Made by a program: the position numbers and the translations under genes. From positions 186,001 through 250,000 of the forward strand of contig NZ_JABBGB010000002.1 in the NCBI RefSeq assembly GCF_012927185.1: a stretch of DNA of 64,000 bases, read 5' to 3'. How positions within the stretch are numbered: position 1 is the first letter of the stretch; every line of letters begins with the position of its first letter. The stretch is from Pseudoflavitalea sp. G-6-1-2 (lineage in GTDB: Bacteria > Bacteroidota > Bacteroidia > Chitinophagales > Chitinophagaceae). Positions 44,054 through 54,231 of this stretch are shown in pieces. The notes beneath the pieces were generated by a model. The model saw only the letters and a list, made by a program, of their open reading frames with translations. It was not told the origin of the DNA and made no database searches.

Positions 44054-45538
44054 TTATTTCGCCCACCAAACTTTCACGTCAGTTTTCGGACGTGGTTTAG
44101 GTTGATTGGGATTTGCGGCTGTTTCGTTCGGAGAATAGGTATACCGCTTGGGAATTACACTTGCATTATCACCTCCTGCATTCTGTGAAACGGTCAATAC
44201 TGGGTAACCTGTTCTGCGGAAGTCATTGTATGCTTCGAGCGGATTGGGAACATTTGCAATGTATTTCCATGTAATGATCTGTTTCAGTTTATCCTCATTA
44301 CTACCTGTAAGTGTAACCAGTGTTGGATTAGCAGTAAAGTAATTATTGATGTCAGCATTGCTCAGACCGGATTTCGCCATGCCTGCTTTGATACCTTCCT
44401 GAAAAAGCGCATTGGCATCACCTGTTGTACCTAGCATCAGGGCTGATTCTGCGAGGATAAATGCACGTTGTGCATTGCTCAACATTCTCACAAAGGTTAC
44501 TCCATTCTCAATTCCACCAACGAAGGGAGCATAACGTGAACGATCGTCAAGTGGAGGAAGTGGGTTATTAGAACCGTTGTCGAATCCAATAAAAGCACCG
44601 GAAGGTTTTGTATACATCTTAGCGAGGTAAGCTTCTGCTTTCAAACTTACGATCAGATTGAGAAAACGTTGGCTAAGCAACATATCTGTATCTCTGTTTA
44701 CCTGGTTGAAGCTGTAGACAGGGCTTTGGTTGTTAACATCTGTACCAAAACGGATATCCATATCCTCTGAATTGTTTTTGATATAGTTGCCGTCAGCCAG
44801 TACCTCACTGATGATTGTTCTTGCCAGTGTTGGATTTACGTTAGAAATGGTATTTGCCAGTTTCAGTAAAAGTGTATTGCCGATTCTGATCCAACCGTTT
44901 ACAATCCCGGCTGTATTTGTGTTCATAAATACCATATTCTCAGCACCAACTTCGAATCCTCCGGCAGGTGTGGCTTGTTTCAGGTCAGCGATACCTTCTT
45001 TTACGAGATCAAACAGACTCCGGATACCCGCTGCAGAATTACCTTGATAAATATCCTCTTGCTTGTCGTAACGAGGAGTTTTAAATTGTTCAAGTTGTCC
45101 TGCCTGAGAATAAGGGACATCGCCCCAAAGGTCTGTGGCAATAGAGAAGACATATGCTTTCTGAATTTTAGCAATACCAGAGTAGTGGGGACTTACTCCC
45201 TGAGTTTTAGCGATCAGGGCATCAATTGCAGGTAATGCTCCTGCATAGATTTCAAAATCCCATGATCCATCGAAGTTACCATTTAAGTTATAAGACTCAA
45301 ACCCTGCCATCTGGCTGCCTACACCGGCGTTATGCTGAATTAGCACACTTGCAACTCTGCCCAGTTCATTGCCGCTGGTAAAGCCTAAAGACAATGTTGA
45401 ATAAGTTAGCAGTACTGATGGTGGAGGGTCAGTAGGATTATTAGGATCCGTGTTGATGTCGAGGAATGAACTTTTACTGCAGCCTGCTGAAGCAACCGTA
45501 AGTGCACATAGCAACCACAGAAATAATTTATTAATCAT
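44054..45538 (-). CDS. SusD/RagB-family nutrient-binding lipoprotein
   Basis: 494 residues with a lipoprotein signal (ALTVASAGCSKSSFLDINTDPNNP, Cys19). The DINTDPNNPT start, the helical middle and the end segment NPLEAYNDFRRTGYPVL are typical of the SusD_2 branch, whose substrates are often not simple starch. It forms a pair with the SusC gene upstream (23-base gap). Confidence 0.93.
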   Translation of the reverse strand: MINKLFLWLLCALTVASAGCSKSSFLDINTDPNNPTDPPPSVLLTYSTLSLGFTSGNELGRVASVLIQHNAGVGSQMAGFESYNLNGNFDGSWDFEIYAGALPAIDALIAKTQGVSPHYSGIAKIQKAYVFSIATDLWGDVPYSQAGQLEQFKTPRYDKQEDIYQGNSAAGIRSLFDLVKEGIADLKQATPAGGFEVGAENMVFMNTNTAGIVNGWIRIGNTLLLKLANTISNVNPTLARTIISEVLADGNYIKNNSEDMDIRFGTDVNNQSPVYSFNQVNRDTDMLLSQRFLNLIVSLKAEAYLAKMYTKPSGAFIGFDNGSNNPLPPLDDRSRYAPFVGGIENGVTFVRMLSNAQRAFILAESALMLGTTGDANALFQEGIKAGMAKSGLSNADINNYFTANPTLVTLTGSNEDKLKQIITWKYIANVPNPLEAYNDFRRTGYPVLTVSQNAGGDNASVIPKRYTYSPNETAANPNQPKPRPKTDVKVWWAK

Positions 45539-45561
45539 AACAATAGAATTAGTCTTTACAA

Positions 45562-48500
45562 TTATTTGAATGACACTTTGAGGCTCACACCCATCGTTTT
45601 CGCATTGGGCGCACCTTGAAGGTCCAGGCCACGAAGATTACCGGCACCCTGTGTATTTACTTCTGGGTCTAACGGATAATTCGGAGCATAGAACCAGAGG
45701 TTACGTGCAAACAACGTTAACCTTGCCAGACTCAATGGTGTTTTGGCCAGTACATGTGAAGGCAGGTCATAACCCAGTGAAAGTTCTCTCAGCCTTAGCA
45801 CAGTAGCGTCAAATACAGACAATTCAGACTGTATGCCCATACCTTGCCAGTATTGTTGCGCAGTTACCTGGATATTGTTGGGAACAAATTTGCCTGGTGA
45901 AGTTTCAAGCACACCTGGTACAATGAATGGTTTGTCTCTGTTTGCCTCGGTTTCTTTCAACATACCTCTGGTGCGGAGAAAACCTGCAGTAAACGAATAG
46001 ATGTCTCCTCCCTTTGTAAAGTCGAACAGGAATCCTAAAGAAATTCCTTTGTAGCGCAGGGTATTGGTGATACCGGCAGTCCATTCAGGGTTAGGATCTG
46101 CTACTATTCCATAGTCTGCAGGGTCCCAAAGACCTGTGGTTGGATTGATAAGGTACTGGCCATCGGCAGTTTTTGTATTTTTGATGCCTATGATCACACC
46201 ATATGCGTAACCTTTAGCAATTGAAGGCACAGTACCGCTGAAGCTTTCGCCATCATTGATAGAAAAGCTTTCGATGCCTTCCCCAATTTCTACAACTTTG
46301 TTCTTGAGTGAAGTGAAGTTCGCAGCTACGTCCCATGTGAATTCTTTGGAAATTACAGGAGAGCCACTTAATGCGATCTCAATACCTTTATTGGTCATCT
46401 TTCCTACGTTGATCAATCTGCGCAGGTAACCACTGGATCCAGGCACCGCAGCTGTAACGATCTGGTTCTTACTAACCGTATTGAATACTGCTACATCGAG
46501 CGTCAACCTGTTTTTGAGGAATCCGAGGTTGGCACCGATCTCATATGAAGTGGTGAACTCTGGTTTGATAGTATTGCTTGCAAAAACATTATTACGGGTA
46601 AAGCCCGCGAAGGATCCTCCACCTACAATAACCGGGAAGTCTATTTGCGCAACGTTGTTTCCAAGCGAAGCATTGGTAAACACATTATTCAGTTGGTAAG
46701 GCTCTGCATCACGGCCTACCTGGGCAGCGCTTGCACGGAGCTTACCATAAGATAAGATGTTTGAGCTGATATCGAAGGCATCAGTGAATACAAAGCTGGC
46801 TGCAACTGACGGATATACGTAAGTGTTCTTGTTCTTTGGCAGGGTTGAGCTTTGGTCAACACGTGCAGTTAAATCAAGGAAGAGATAATTGTTCCAATCA
46901 AGGTTCAATTGGCCATAGAACCCTACAAGTCTTCGAAGGGTGGAAGTTTCACCAGTTCCTAAGAACGATGTGGCATTTTTGAGATTATAGAATCCAGGGA
47001 TAACCAGGTTACGGCCTTGTGCCGAAACATTCTGGAATTTGCGCTGGTTTACACCCCATCCCAACATAGCGCTGGCATTGAGGCCTTGAGTGAAGATATC
47101 TTTTTTCTTGGCAGTTACCATCAGATCGCTGTTCAGTTCCTGACGGAAGAAGTTATCCTCCAGAATCGAACCACCTTTTCTTATAATTGAACCCGTAGCG
47201 TAGATCACTTTCCTTCTGTCGGTATAGCTGTCTGCTCCAAAACGATAGGAGGCATTCAACCAGGGAAGGATATCATAACTAATGGTAGCAGAACCGATAA
47301 ACCTAGACAAATTGCTTGTCATCGGATTTTCATATGCGGTGTAATATGGGTTTTCGTTTTTATTCTCAAGCAGCCTGCTATAGTTTTGTGTCCAGTCTGC
47401 ATTTTTGTAATTGTCTTTGTATGCCTGAAGATCAAGACTTCTCGGCACATTCACAAGCAGTCCCCAACCAGTACCTCCACTGGCCTGGTTTCCACCGAGT
47501 GCGCCAGTTGTAGAAGAGTTCACATAAGTAACTGTAGCACCAAGTTTGAATTTACCTATTGTTGTATTTCCGCCAAACTGGATATTGGTTCTTTTAAGTT
47601 TAGTATTTGGAACAATACCATGCTGAATAAGGTGCCCCAGGTTTAGCGTAGCGTTTTGTGTAGCGTCTCCGGTATTGATAGTAAGGTTGTTCTCATTAAG
47701 GTTGCCAGTTTGGAAGAAGTCCCTGATATTATCTTTGTGTAATTCGTAAGCACGAACCTCATTGGTCTTTGGGTCAATCAGGCCATTCGCCTGTGTTGGC
47801 GTAGTTCCAAATTTCGGACCCCATGAGTTTGCATTAAGAGGGTTATGAACTCCTTGTGTGCCCTGGCCATATGAATTCTGAAAATCTGGCAGACCACTTA
47901 CTTTTTGAATACCGTAAGAGCTGCTGAGCGAAACATCCAGACGTCCTTTGCCACCAGCACCTTTTTTGGTGGTAATCATGATCGCACCATTGGATGCGCG
48001 TGAACCATAAAGGGCAGCAGCTGCAGGTCCCTTCAGGATATTCACAGACTCAATATTGCTTAAGTTAAGATCGGAAATACGGTTACCTGGTTGTGCATCA
48101 CCTAAAGAACCGGTAGCACTTCCTGAACGATCCACATCATTACTGATAGGAATTCCATCCACTACGAAAAGAGGCTGGTTATTTCCGAGGAATGATGTAA
48201 TACCGCGGATATTGATATTAGACGAAGCTCCTGGACTACCGGAAGCACTGGTGATATTTACACCAGCTACTTTACCCTGAAGTGCATTAACGAGGTTGAC
48301 CTCGCCTTTGTTGGCGATCTGATCTGTTTTAAGGTTGGTAGTGGCATAACCCAGAGATCTGCGGTCTCTGCTAATGCCTTGTGCGGTTACTACTACTTCA
48401 CTTAATTCCTGACCCTTGCCCTTCTGAAGGGTAATGTCATAGGATATAGCGGGAGTAAGTTGAATTTCCTGCTCGCTGTAACCAACTGAAGAAATTACAA

Positions 48501-48705
48501 TTGTGGTGGCAGATTGAGCAAGTGTGAGAGAAAAACTACCATCACTTTTTGTAGTTGTTCCTGATCTGGCGCCTTTTGCCCGTACTGAAGCTGCTGCGAT
48601 CGGGTCACCTTTCTCGTCTTTCACGATTCCGGTGATCGTTCTTGTTTGAGCAGTAGCTAACAAAACAGACAGTAGGCATGTAAAAACAAGTAATAAGCGT
48701 TTCAT
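45562..48705 (-). CDS. SusC/RagA-family TonB-dependent transporter (second locus)
   Basis: 1047 residues: signal peptide (LLLVFTCLLSVLLATAQT), carboxypeptidase-regulatory-like domain (ITGIVKDEKGDPIAAASV), TonB-box and plug region (LSEVVVTAQGISRDRR; QPLFVVDGIPI; KGPAAAALYGSRASNGAIM) and a large beta-barrel. It imports an unknown glycan or other nutrient with its SusD partner. The leader of this gene (48706-48800) has an inverted repeat. Confidence 0.95.
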   Translation of the reverse strand: MKRLLLVFTCLLSVLLATAQTRTITGIVKDEKGDPIAAASVRAKGARSGTTTKSDGSFSLTLAQSATTIVISSVGYSEQEIQLTPAISYDITLQKGKGQELSEVVVTAQGISRDRRSLGYATTNLKTDQIANKGEVNLVNALQGKVAGVNITSASGSPGASSNINIRGITSFLGNNQPLFVVDGIPISNDVDRSGSATGSLGDAQPGNRISDLNLSNIESVNILKGPAAAALYGSRASNGAIMITTKKGAGGKGRLDVSLSSSYGIQKVSGLPDFQNSYGQGTQGVHNPLNANSWGPKFGTTPTQANGLIDPKTNEVRAYELHKDNIRDFFQTGNLNENNLTINTGDATQNATLNLGHLIQHGIVPNTKLKRTNIQFGGNTTIGKFKLGATVTYVNSSTTGALGGNQASGGTGWGLLVNVPRSLDLQAYKDNYKNADWTQNYSRLLENKNENPYYTAYENPMTSNLSRFIGSATISYDILPWLNASYRFGADSYTDRRKVIYATGSIIRKGGSILEDNFFRQELNSDLMVTAKKKDIFTQGLNASAMLGWGVNQRKFQNVSAQGRNLVIPGFYNLKNATSFLGTGETSTLRRLVGFYGQLNLDWNNYLFLDLTARVDQSSTLPKNKNTYVYPSVAASFVFTDAFDISSNILSYGKLRASAAQVGRDAEPYQLNNVFTNASLGNNVAQIDFPVIVGGGSFAGFTRNNVFASNTIKPEFTTSYEIGANLGFLKNRLTLDVAVFNTVSKNQIVTAAVPGSSGYLRRLINVGKMTNKGIEIALSGSPVISKEFTWDVAANFTSLKNKVVEIGEGIESFSINDGESFSGTVPSIAKGYAYGVIIGIKNTKTADGQYLINPTTGLWDPADYGIVADPNPEWTAGITNTLRYKGISLGFLFDFTKGGDIYSFTAGFLRTRGMLKETEANRDKPFIVPGVLETSPGKFVPNNIQVTAQQYWQGMGIQSELSVFDATVLRLRELSLGYDLPSHVLAKTPLSLARLTLFARNLWFYAPNYPLDPEVNTQGAGNLRGLDLQGAPNAKTMGVSLKVSFK

Positions 48706-49067
48706 GTGCCTGCAGTTTTTGTTTGGGAATAATTAACACTAAGGCAACAAATATCCCCTACAAGCTTCTATACTGTCAGGATTTATTCCCCAAACATGAA
48801 TTTTGATGATCGAAGCAGCATTTTTTCTCTGTTGGAACTCTTATATTTACGGATCTTAACCCCCAATAAACAGCTATTAACCGTAGACGGCTGACTTGCA
48901 ATAACCCCTGATCAGTATTTGACAGCCAATTAAGAACGCATAATAAAGTTATCATGTACATGCGGGAAGGTTAGTGCCTGCATCATTGATAGCCTAAGAT
49001 CGAAAAGTATAGTCACATGGGATGGATTCCGATGCTTAATGTGCATCGTTAATTCAACCTTATTATT
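48706..49067. promoter_or_regulatory. Divergent promoter region of SusC and the LytTR gene
   Basis: 362 bases. On the minus strand GATATTTG (48748-48755) is a near -7 box for SusC with one mismatch. It is flanked by an inverted repeat, GTTTGGGAATAA (48721-48732) and TTATTCCCCAAAC (48783-48795). No exact box was found for the LytTR gene. No small gene is supported. Confidence 0.4.
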
Positions 49068-49940
49068 ATGAACCTTAGTCATTACCTGCGCCTCGGCGCA
49101 ACAATCCTGGCAGGGGTGCTTATTCCTTTATTATCCGGACTGATCATCCCCGGACAATTCTCTCCTGCTTCCCTTTTTGCAACCCTGGCATTCTTTGTAT
49201 TACTTGCCTTAGTTATACGTACAGGTACCAAAACCCTTCACCTGAGAATGCGGCAACAACCATGGGTACACCATCAACTTAGTAAAAGGCTCCTCGTTAT
49301 CTGCTCTGTTACCATATTATTCAGTGTACTGATTGCCGGTATAATGGTATTCGTATGGGAGAACCTTACCCGCGTTTGGGTAAACAACTTTTCTATCCGT
49401 ATTTTTCTGGCCAATACCGCGCTTGCCGTAACCATCGTTACCCTGATCAATGAAATGCTCTGGATGAATCAGCAACAGGTTCACGGTTTTCTGAAACCCG
49501 GCAAATCGCTACCTGTGGAAATTCTGCCTCCTGTTGGGGTGGTTCTGGAGGAGCATCTGCACCAATCCGATAAGCAAGAAACCATTGCACAGCGCCGCAA
49601 GAGCAGGTTACTGTTAAGAAAAGGGCTGGAAAACATTCCCGTAAGGCTCGAAGAGATCGCCATATTCTATACCGAAAACAAAGTGGTGTATGCACTGGAT
49701 GGCAACGGAAAGAAGTTTGTATCGGATAAAAAGCTTACTGAGCTGGAAACCGAGCTGGATGCGGATATGTTTTTCAGGGCCAACCGTCAATACATAATCG
49801 CACTTAATTATATAAAGGGATTCAAACCCTATGAAAAAGTGAAATTGCAGGTAGACCTAACCGTTCCCGACACCCCGCATCTGGTGATAATCAGCCAGGA
49901 AACCGCTCCCGCGTTTAGAAAATGGGTGAATGAAGCGTAA
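49068..49940 (+). CDS. Membrane-anchored LytTR-family transcriptional regulator
   Basis: 290 residues. Four hydrophobic segments fill residues 8-145, then a linker (LPVEILPPVGVVLEEHLHQSD) and a C-terminal LytTR DNA-binding domain (about 180-288: RLEEIAIFYTENKVVYALD, FRANRQYIIALNYIKGF). No kinase or receiver domain is present, so it acts alone as a one-component membrane sensor. It is divergent from the second SusC gene and could regulate it. Confidence 0.9.
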   Translation: MNLSHYLRLGATILAGVLIPLLSGLIIPGQFSPASLFATLAFFVLLALVIRTGTKTLHLRMRQQPWVHHQLSKRLLVICSVTILFSVLIAGIMVFVWENLTRVWVNNFSIRIFLANTALAVTIVTLINEMLWMNQQQVHGFLKPGKSLPVEILPPVGVVLEEHLHQSDKQETIAQRRKSRLLLRKGLENIPVRLEEIAIFYTENKVVYALDGNGKKFVSDKKLTELETELDADMFFRANRQYIIALNYIKGFKPYEKVKLQVDLTVPDTPHLVIISQETAPAFRKWVNEA

Positions 49941-49960
49941 CAGTGTTAAACATTTCTTAT

Positions 49961-49988
49961 TTATTGGACACGTTTTTGCATATATTTG
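49961..49988 (+). promoter_or_regulatory. Promoter upstream of the OmpA-family gene
   Basis: TATATTTG at 49981-49988 is a perfect -7 box (TAnnTTTG); a loose TTATTGG lies near -33 (49961). The transcript would carry a leader of about 128 bases before the ATG at 50123. Confidence 0.5.
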
Positions 49989-50122
49989 TATAATAATATG
50001 ATCCGCCCCCTATCTCCTACTGTATAGATTACCCTTTCCTTTCCAATTTCTATCTCCCCCTTACTTCAGGCGTAGAAACTGATTTTATTTTTCACGCTAT
50101 GCACTCATTAAATCTATCAAGT

Positions 50123-52345
50123 ATGAGAAAAGTATACCTGTGCGCCTTATTGATGGCTTCCCTTACCACCGGGGCCTATGCGCAAAGCTACCCCGGCTAT
50201 CGAACGAGTAACTACACCGGTGTGAATGGGGTGTTTTTTAATCCAGCCAATGCCGCAGACAGCCGTTCACGTTGGGACATCAACCTGTTCTCCATCGATG
50301 GCTATGTGGGCAATAATCAAAACAGCCTTAGCTTCAAAGACATCACAAAGTCTTCATTCAATGCAGATTCTCTCAAATCAATTATGCTGAAAGGCAACGG
50401 AGATAACCTCAACGCCATGAGCCGCGTAGATATCTTCGGACCTTCCGTTCTGTTCAATGCCGGCGCCAGAACCGGTGTTGCGCTCACCACCCGTGCACGC
50501 ATATTCGGTAATGCCCGTGATATCAATGGTCGCGTGGCCCGCGCCGTTATCGATGCAGGTGATGCGAAAGACACGTATCCATTCAACTATTCTGAAAAGA
50601 AATCCACTGTTCATGCTGCTGGCTGGACGGAGATCGGCGCTTCTGTAGGCCAGATCATCACTCCTTCCAAAAGCCATCACTTCGTGAAAGTGGGCCTTAC
50701 GCTGAAATACCTCGCAGGCGTAGCCGATTCTTATCTCCGCCGCGAAAACTTCAACGGTACTATCAACAGCGGCCCCAATGGTCCATACATGACCAACGCT
50801 TCGGGTCGTGTAATTCTCAATACTACCGATGCCAACTTCAAAGACTATGATTTCGGTGACTTCTTCAAGTTCAATGGTCATGGTTTTGGTGGTGATATCG
50901 GAATAGTATACGAATGGCGTCCAAATCTCGACTACTCCAAGTTCGAAGACGACCGCTTTGCCAATAAATACAAACTCAAAGTGGGCGTTGCTGTACTGGA
51001 CGTAGGTGAAATCAAATTCAATGAGAACAGCAATATGGCAGGTGCTTACACCATGAATGTAGCTCCCGGCGATCAGTTCCTCATGAATAAATTCAAGGAT
51101 AAATCCATGAAGGATTACAAAGCCCTTCTCGATGGAGATCCACACTTCACTCCCGATGCCACTGTAGACAGAAAGTACAAGATCTCTCTGCCTACCACCA
51201 TTCAGGCAAACATCGACTATCATATCCACAAAGGATTCTATGCAAACCTTGGCGGCCAGTTCGCAACCAGCAAAACCGGTAACCTCAACCTGTTTGCATG
51301 GAACTCTTACACGCTGACTCCTCGTTGGGAAGTCGCTAAATTCGGTGTGGCTGTGCCCATCAACTACAGTGAACTCACACAATGGAATGCAGGTATCTCG
51401 CTTCGCGCAGGTCCCGTATTCCTCGGATCAGGAAGCCTGTTCACTGCCATCTTCGACAAAACCAAACAAGCCGATCTCCATATCGGTATCCGCTTCGGCC
51501 TCCAGAACAAAAAGAAAATGCGTAAGGATACTGATGGCGATGGCATCTATGATGATGAAGACAAATGCCCAACCATTCCAGGCGTTGCGCGCTACCAGGG
51601 ATGTCCTGTTCCTGATACCGATGGTGACGGTGTGAATGATGAAATGGATAGCTGTAAAACAGTTCCGGGTCTGGCTAAATACAATGGTTGTCCGATCCCA
51701 GACCGCGACGGCGATGGTCTCAACGATGAGATCGACGAATGTCCTGATCAACCTGGTTCAGGTCAGTTCAAAGGCTGTCCTGATACAGATGGCGACGGTA
51801 TCCCTGATAAAGACGATAAATGTCCTACTGTGCCAGGTGTTCCGAAATACAATGGCTGTCCGATCCCAGACCGCGACGGTGATGGTGTGAACGATGAAGA
51901 AGATCTCTGCCCTGATAAGCCAGGACCAGCATCCAATAAGGGTTGCCCTGTTGAAGATGTGGTGATGCAGATCACAGCAGACTTCAAGAACATCCTGTTC
52001 GACTTCAACAAAGCCACTATCAAACCAGAATCGATGCCGATTCTTGAGCATGCTGCAAAAACCATGAATGATGTAATTCCGAACTCCAATTTCTACATCG
52101 ATGGTTATACCGATAACGTAGGTAGTGTAGCGGTGAACAAGAAACTCAGTCAGAAACGTGCGCAGGCTGTAGCCGATGCACTTACTGCAAACGGTGTTGA
52201 GAAGAGCAGACTTATTGCACGCGGCTTCGGTAAAGACAATCCGAAGTGCAGCAACAAAACCAAAGAAGGTCAAGCCTGCAACAGACGTGTGGAAGTAGTG
52301 ATCCGCAATGTTGATCAACTGAAAACAAAGAAAGTCAATCCATAG
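50123..52345 (+). CDS. OmpA-family outer-membrane protein with TSP type-3 repeats
   Basis: 740 residues with a signal peptide (MRKVYLCALLMASLTTGAYA). An N-terminal DUF5723-like region (residues 25 to about 450, opening YTGVNGVFFNPANAADSR) is followed by five calcium-binding thrombospondin type-3 repeats (DxDGDGxxDxxDxC) and a C-terminal OmpA peptidoglycan-binding domain (NILFDFNKATI, GYTDNVGS, RGFGKDNP, NRRVEVV). It links the outer membrane to peptidoglycan. ATG 50123 gives the normal signal; 50099 would add eight residues. Confidence 0.93.
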   Translation: MRKVYLCALLMASLTTGAYAQSYPGYRTSNYTGVNGVFFNPANAADSRSRWDINLFSIDGYVGNNQNSLSFKDITKSSFNADSLKSIMLKGNGDNLNAMSRVDIFGPSVLFNAGARTGVALTTRARIFGNARDINGRVARAVIDAGDAKDTYPFNYSEKKSTVHAAGWTEIGASVGQIITPSKSHHFVKVGLTLKYLAGVADSYLRRENFNGTINSGPNGPYMTNASGRVILNTTDANFKDYDFGDFFKFNGHGFGGDIGIVYEWRPNLDYSKFEDDRFANKYKLKVGVAVLDVGEIKFNENSNMAGAYTMNVAPGDQFLMNKFKDKSMKDYKALLDGDPHFTPDATVDRKYKISLPTTIQANIDYHIHKGFYANLGGQFATSKTGNLNLFAWNSYTLTPRWEVAKFGVAVPINYSELTQWNAGISLRAGPVFLGSGSLFTAIFDKTKQADLHIGIRFGLQNKKKMRKDTDGDGIYDDEDKCPTIPGVARYQGCPVPDTDGDGVNDEMDSCKTVPGLAKYNGCPIPDRDGDGLNDEIDECPDQPGSGQFKGCPDTDGDGIPDKDDKCPTVPGVPKYNGCPIPDRDGDGVNDEEDLCPDKPGPASNKGCPVEDVVMQITADFKNILFDFNKATIKPESMPILEHAAKTMNDVIPNSNFYIDGYTDNVGSVAVNKKLSQKRAQAVADALTANGVEKSRLIARGFGKDNPKCSNKTKEGQACNRRVEVVIRNVDQLKTKKVNP
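51527..51949 (+). repeat. TSP type-3 repeat DNA within the OmpA-family gene
   Basis: Five consecutive units of about 28 codons with the core GATGGCGATGG. Two of them are nearly identical at the DNA level (for example CCAGACCGCGACGG at 51700-51713 and again at 51870-51883), a sign of recent duplication and of possible copy-number change. Confidence 0.7.
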
Positions 52346-52370
52346 GATTGTCTGAATAATCAGGCCATAG

Positions 52371-52402
52371 AAGCCGCACCTTAATTGGTGCGGCTTTTTT
52401 TT
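52371..52402 (+). terminator. Terminator of the OmpA-family gene
   Basis: AAGCCGCACC pairs with GGTGCGGCTT around TTAATT, followed by eight T. It lies 26 bases after the stop and faces the converging FAD-Rieske gene. Confidence 0.9.
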
Positions 52403-52433
52403 GTTTGTGCAGGAAAGGAAATATGGGAGGATG

Positions 52434-54029
52434 TTATCTGTGCAGATCCTGTATATCGATGCGTGTTAAAGGCGCAATGGCAGGGCCATTGATCAGCTCC
52501 CCTTCTTTGGTGAACCGCGATCCGTGGCATGGACAATCGAATGATTTTTCGTCTGCATTCCATTGCACCACACATCCCAGATGCGGACAAACGGCACTGA
52601 ATGCATGTACCTGCTGCTGATCATCTTTATATACCGCAATGCGTTTGAAACCTTTACCGAGTATGGCTCCCTCACCTGCTGTTAACTGTTCAATATTCTT
52701 TATGTCGGCAGGCGTAATGTAATCTGCATACTGGCCAGCCATCTTCAATATTTCACTGATGTATTTGCCGAACTCTTTGGTGGGCTTTCTTTTAGGATCA
52801 TACAATTCAGTCCACGGATTGGGGATGTTCTGTATGAGATCGGAAATGATCATTGCTCCCAAGGTGCCATGCGTAACCCCATTGCCCGAGTCGCCAGTGA
52901 TGATGTAGATATTCTTATCACCGGGATTGCGTCCGATATAAGCGAGGTAATCGATCGGTTCCATGATCTGCCCGCTCCATTTGTACACAATATCTCCGGC
53001 GGCAGGAAAATAAATTCTCATCCAGTTGATCAATGCACTGTAGCGCAATTCTTCCGGCACATCTTCATCTTCTGCCTGACCTGTTTTGTGATCTTCTCCG
53101 CCCAGTATCAACAGATCGTGCTGCTGATCGTATGGAGCAGTTCTGATGTAGTGATAAGGAGCGGAAATCCATCTTGTATCTTCATTGCCGGTATCCCACC
53201 AGAGCGCATGCGGCATGCTGTTCTTACCGATCAGTGCAGCTATCACATAAGTACGGTAAGGAAACTGTTTGGTATGCATGGTAACCATATTGTTGATCGG
53301 CGAATTGGTGGCCACCACAATATGATTGGCGCTTACTTTGTATCCGTTGCAAACCGCACCCGATGAATCGATGTCCGTAGCGCGTGTTTTGGTATAGATC
53401 TTACCACCGTAGCGAAGGATGGCATTGCAGAGTTCATGCAGGTAACGAATGATATGAAACTGCGCCTGGTTGCGGTACTCGATGCAAGGCCCTGCCGCAG
53501 CAGGCATACCGGGTGTATCATTCAGCCATCGGGCTTCGAGCCCTGTGCGGAGCACCGATTGATATTCCTGCTGCAGATATTCTTTCTTCGTGCCGGCATG
53601 AAGGAACAGGTAGCCATTCACACGTTCAAAATTGCAGGCGATATGTTCTGCATTCACAATCTTTTCGATCATGCTGATGGCAGCAGTATGGCTTTCCGCA
53701 GCGAGTTTGCTGCCTGCTTCTCCAAATGCACGATCGATCGCCTGATAGTGATCGTCCAATGCAGCTGTAAGATGTGCAGTAGTTCTGCCGCTTTCTCCGG
53801 ATGCAATCATCCCATCTTCTACCAGCATCACCTGTTTGCCTTCTTTTGCCAGCAGGTAAGCAGTGCTCAGTCCTGCAATTCCTCCACCGATTACGAGGAT
53901 ATCGGTAGTCTCATCCTGCATCAATGGCGCTGTTCCCAGTGGTTGAACGGATGCTACCCAATACGAAATATTTTCTCCTGAAGTGATCATTCCGGGCGCT
54001 TCTTCAGCGATAGGCGTTTTCATAGTCAT
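52434..54029 (-). CDS. FAD-dependent oxidoreductase with C-terminal Rieske domain
   Basis: 531 residues. The N-terminal DAO-type FAD domain starts with ILVIGGGIAGLSTAYLLAKEG (split glycine motif about residues 48-53), has SGRTTAHLTA, and the C-terminal about 100 residues form a Rieske [2Fe-2S] domain with CPHLGC and CPCHGSRF as cluster ligands. It probably oxidises an amine or amino acid and passes electrons through the built-in Rieske centre. Such fusions are known in bacteria; the substrate is not shown here. It is divergent from the GH28-like gene. Confidence 0.92.
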   Translation of the reverse strand: MTMKTPIAEEAPGMITSGENISYWVASVQPLGTAPLMQDETTDILVIGGGIAGLSTAYLLAKEGKQVMLVEDGMIASGESGRTTAHLTAALDDHYQAIDRAFGEAGSKLAAESHTAAISMIEKIVNAEHIACNFERVNGYLFLHAGTKKEYLQQEYQSVLRTGLEARWLNDTPGMPAAAGPCIEYRNQAQFHIIRYLHELCNAILRYGGKIYTKTRATDIDSSGAVCNGYKVSANHIVVATNSPINNMVTMHTKQFPYRTYVIAALIGKNSMPHALWWDTGNEDTRWISAPYHYIRTAPYDQQHDLLILGGEDHKTGQAEDEDVPEELRYSALINWMRIYFPAAGDIVYKWSGQIMEPIDYLAYIGRNPGDKNIYIITGDSGNGVTHGTLGAMIISDLIQNIPNPWTELYDPKRKPTKEFGKYISEILKMAGQYADYITPADIKNIEQLTAGEGAILGKGFKRIAVYKDDQQQVHAFSAVCPHLGCVVQWNADEKSFDCPCHGSRFTKEGELINGPAIAPLTRIDIQDLHR

Positions 54030-54231
54030 AGCTTTATGTTTTACTGTCCGATCCCATCATTGCTGATCACAAAGCATGTACCATTCGGCATGCAGTGGGT
54101 TTGTTGCTGATTCTCTACAGCCAGATGCCAGTTAACTGATTTGTATGGTATGCCAATCCATGTTATTTTCGGTGTACACAAAGCAGCTACATTTAGTGGT
54201 TCATTCAAAGACCCTTACACAAATGCTAACG

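Noticed and set aside
50378-51382. A 334-codon minus-strand frame opposite the OmpA-family gene
   Set aside because: It has no family motifs and the plus strand is plainly coding; it is an antisense shadow.
51527-51949. Tandem repeat as a CRISPR or mobile repeat
   Set aside because: The units are in frame and encode TSP type-3 calcium-binding repeats of the OmpA-family protein.
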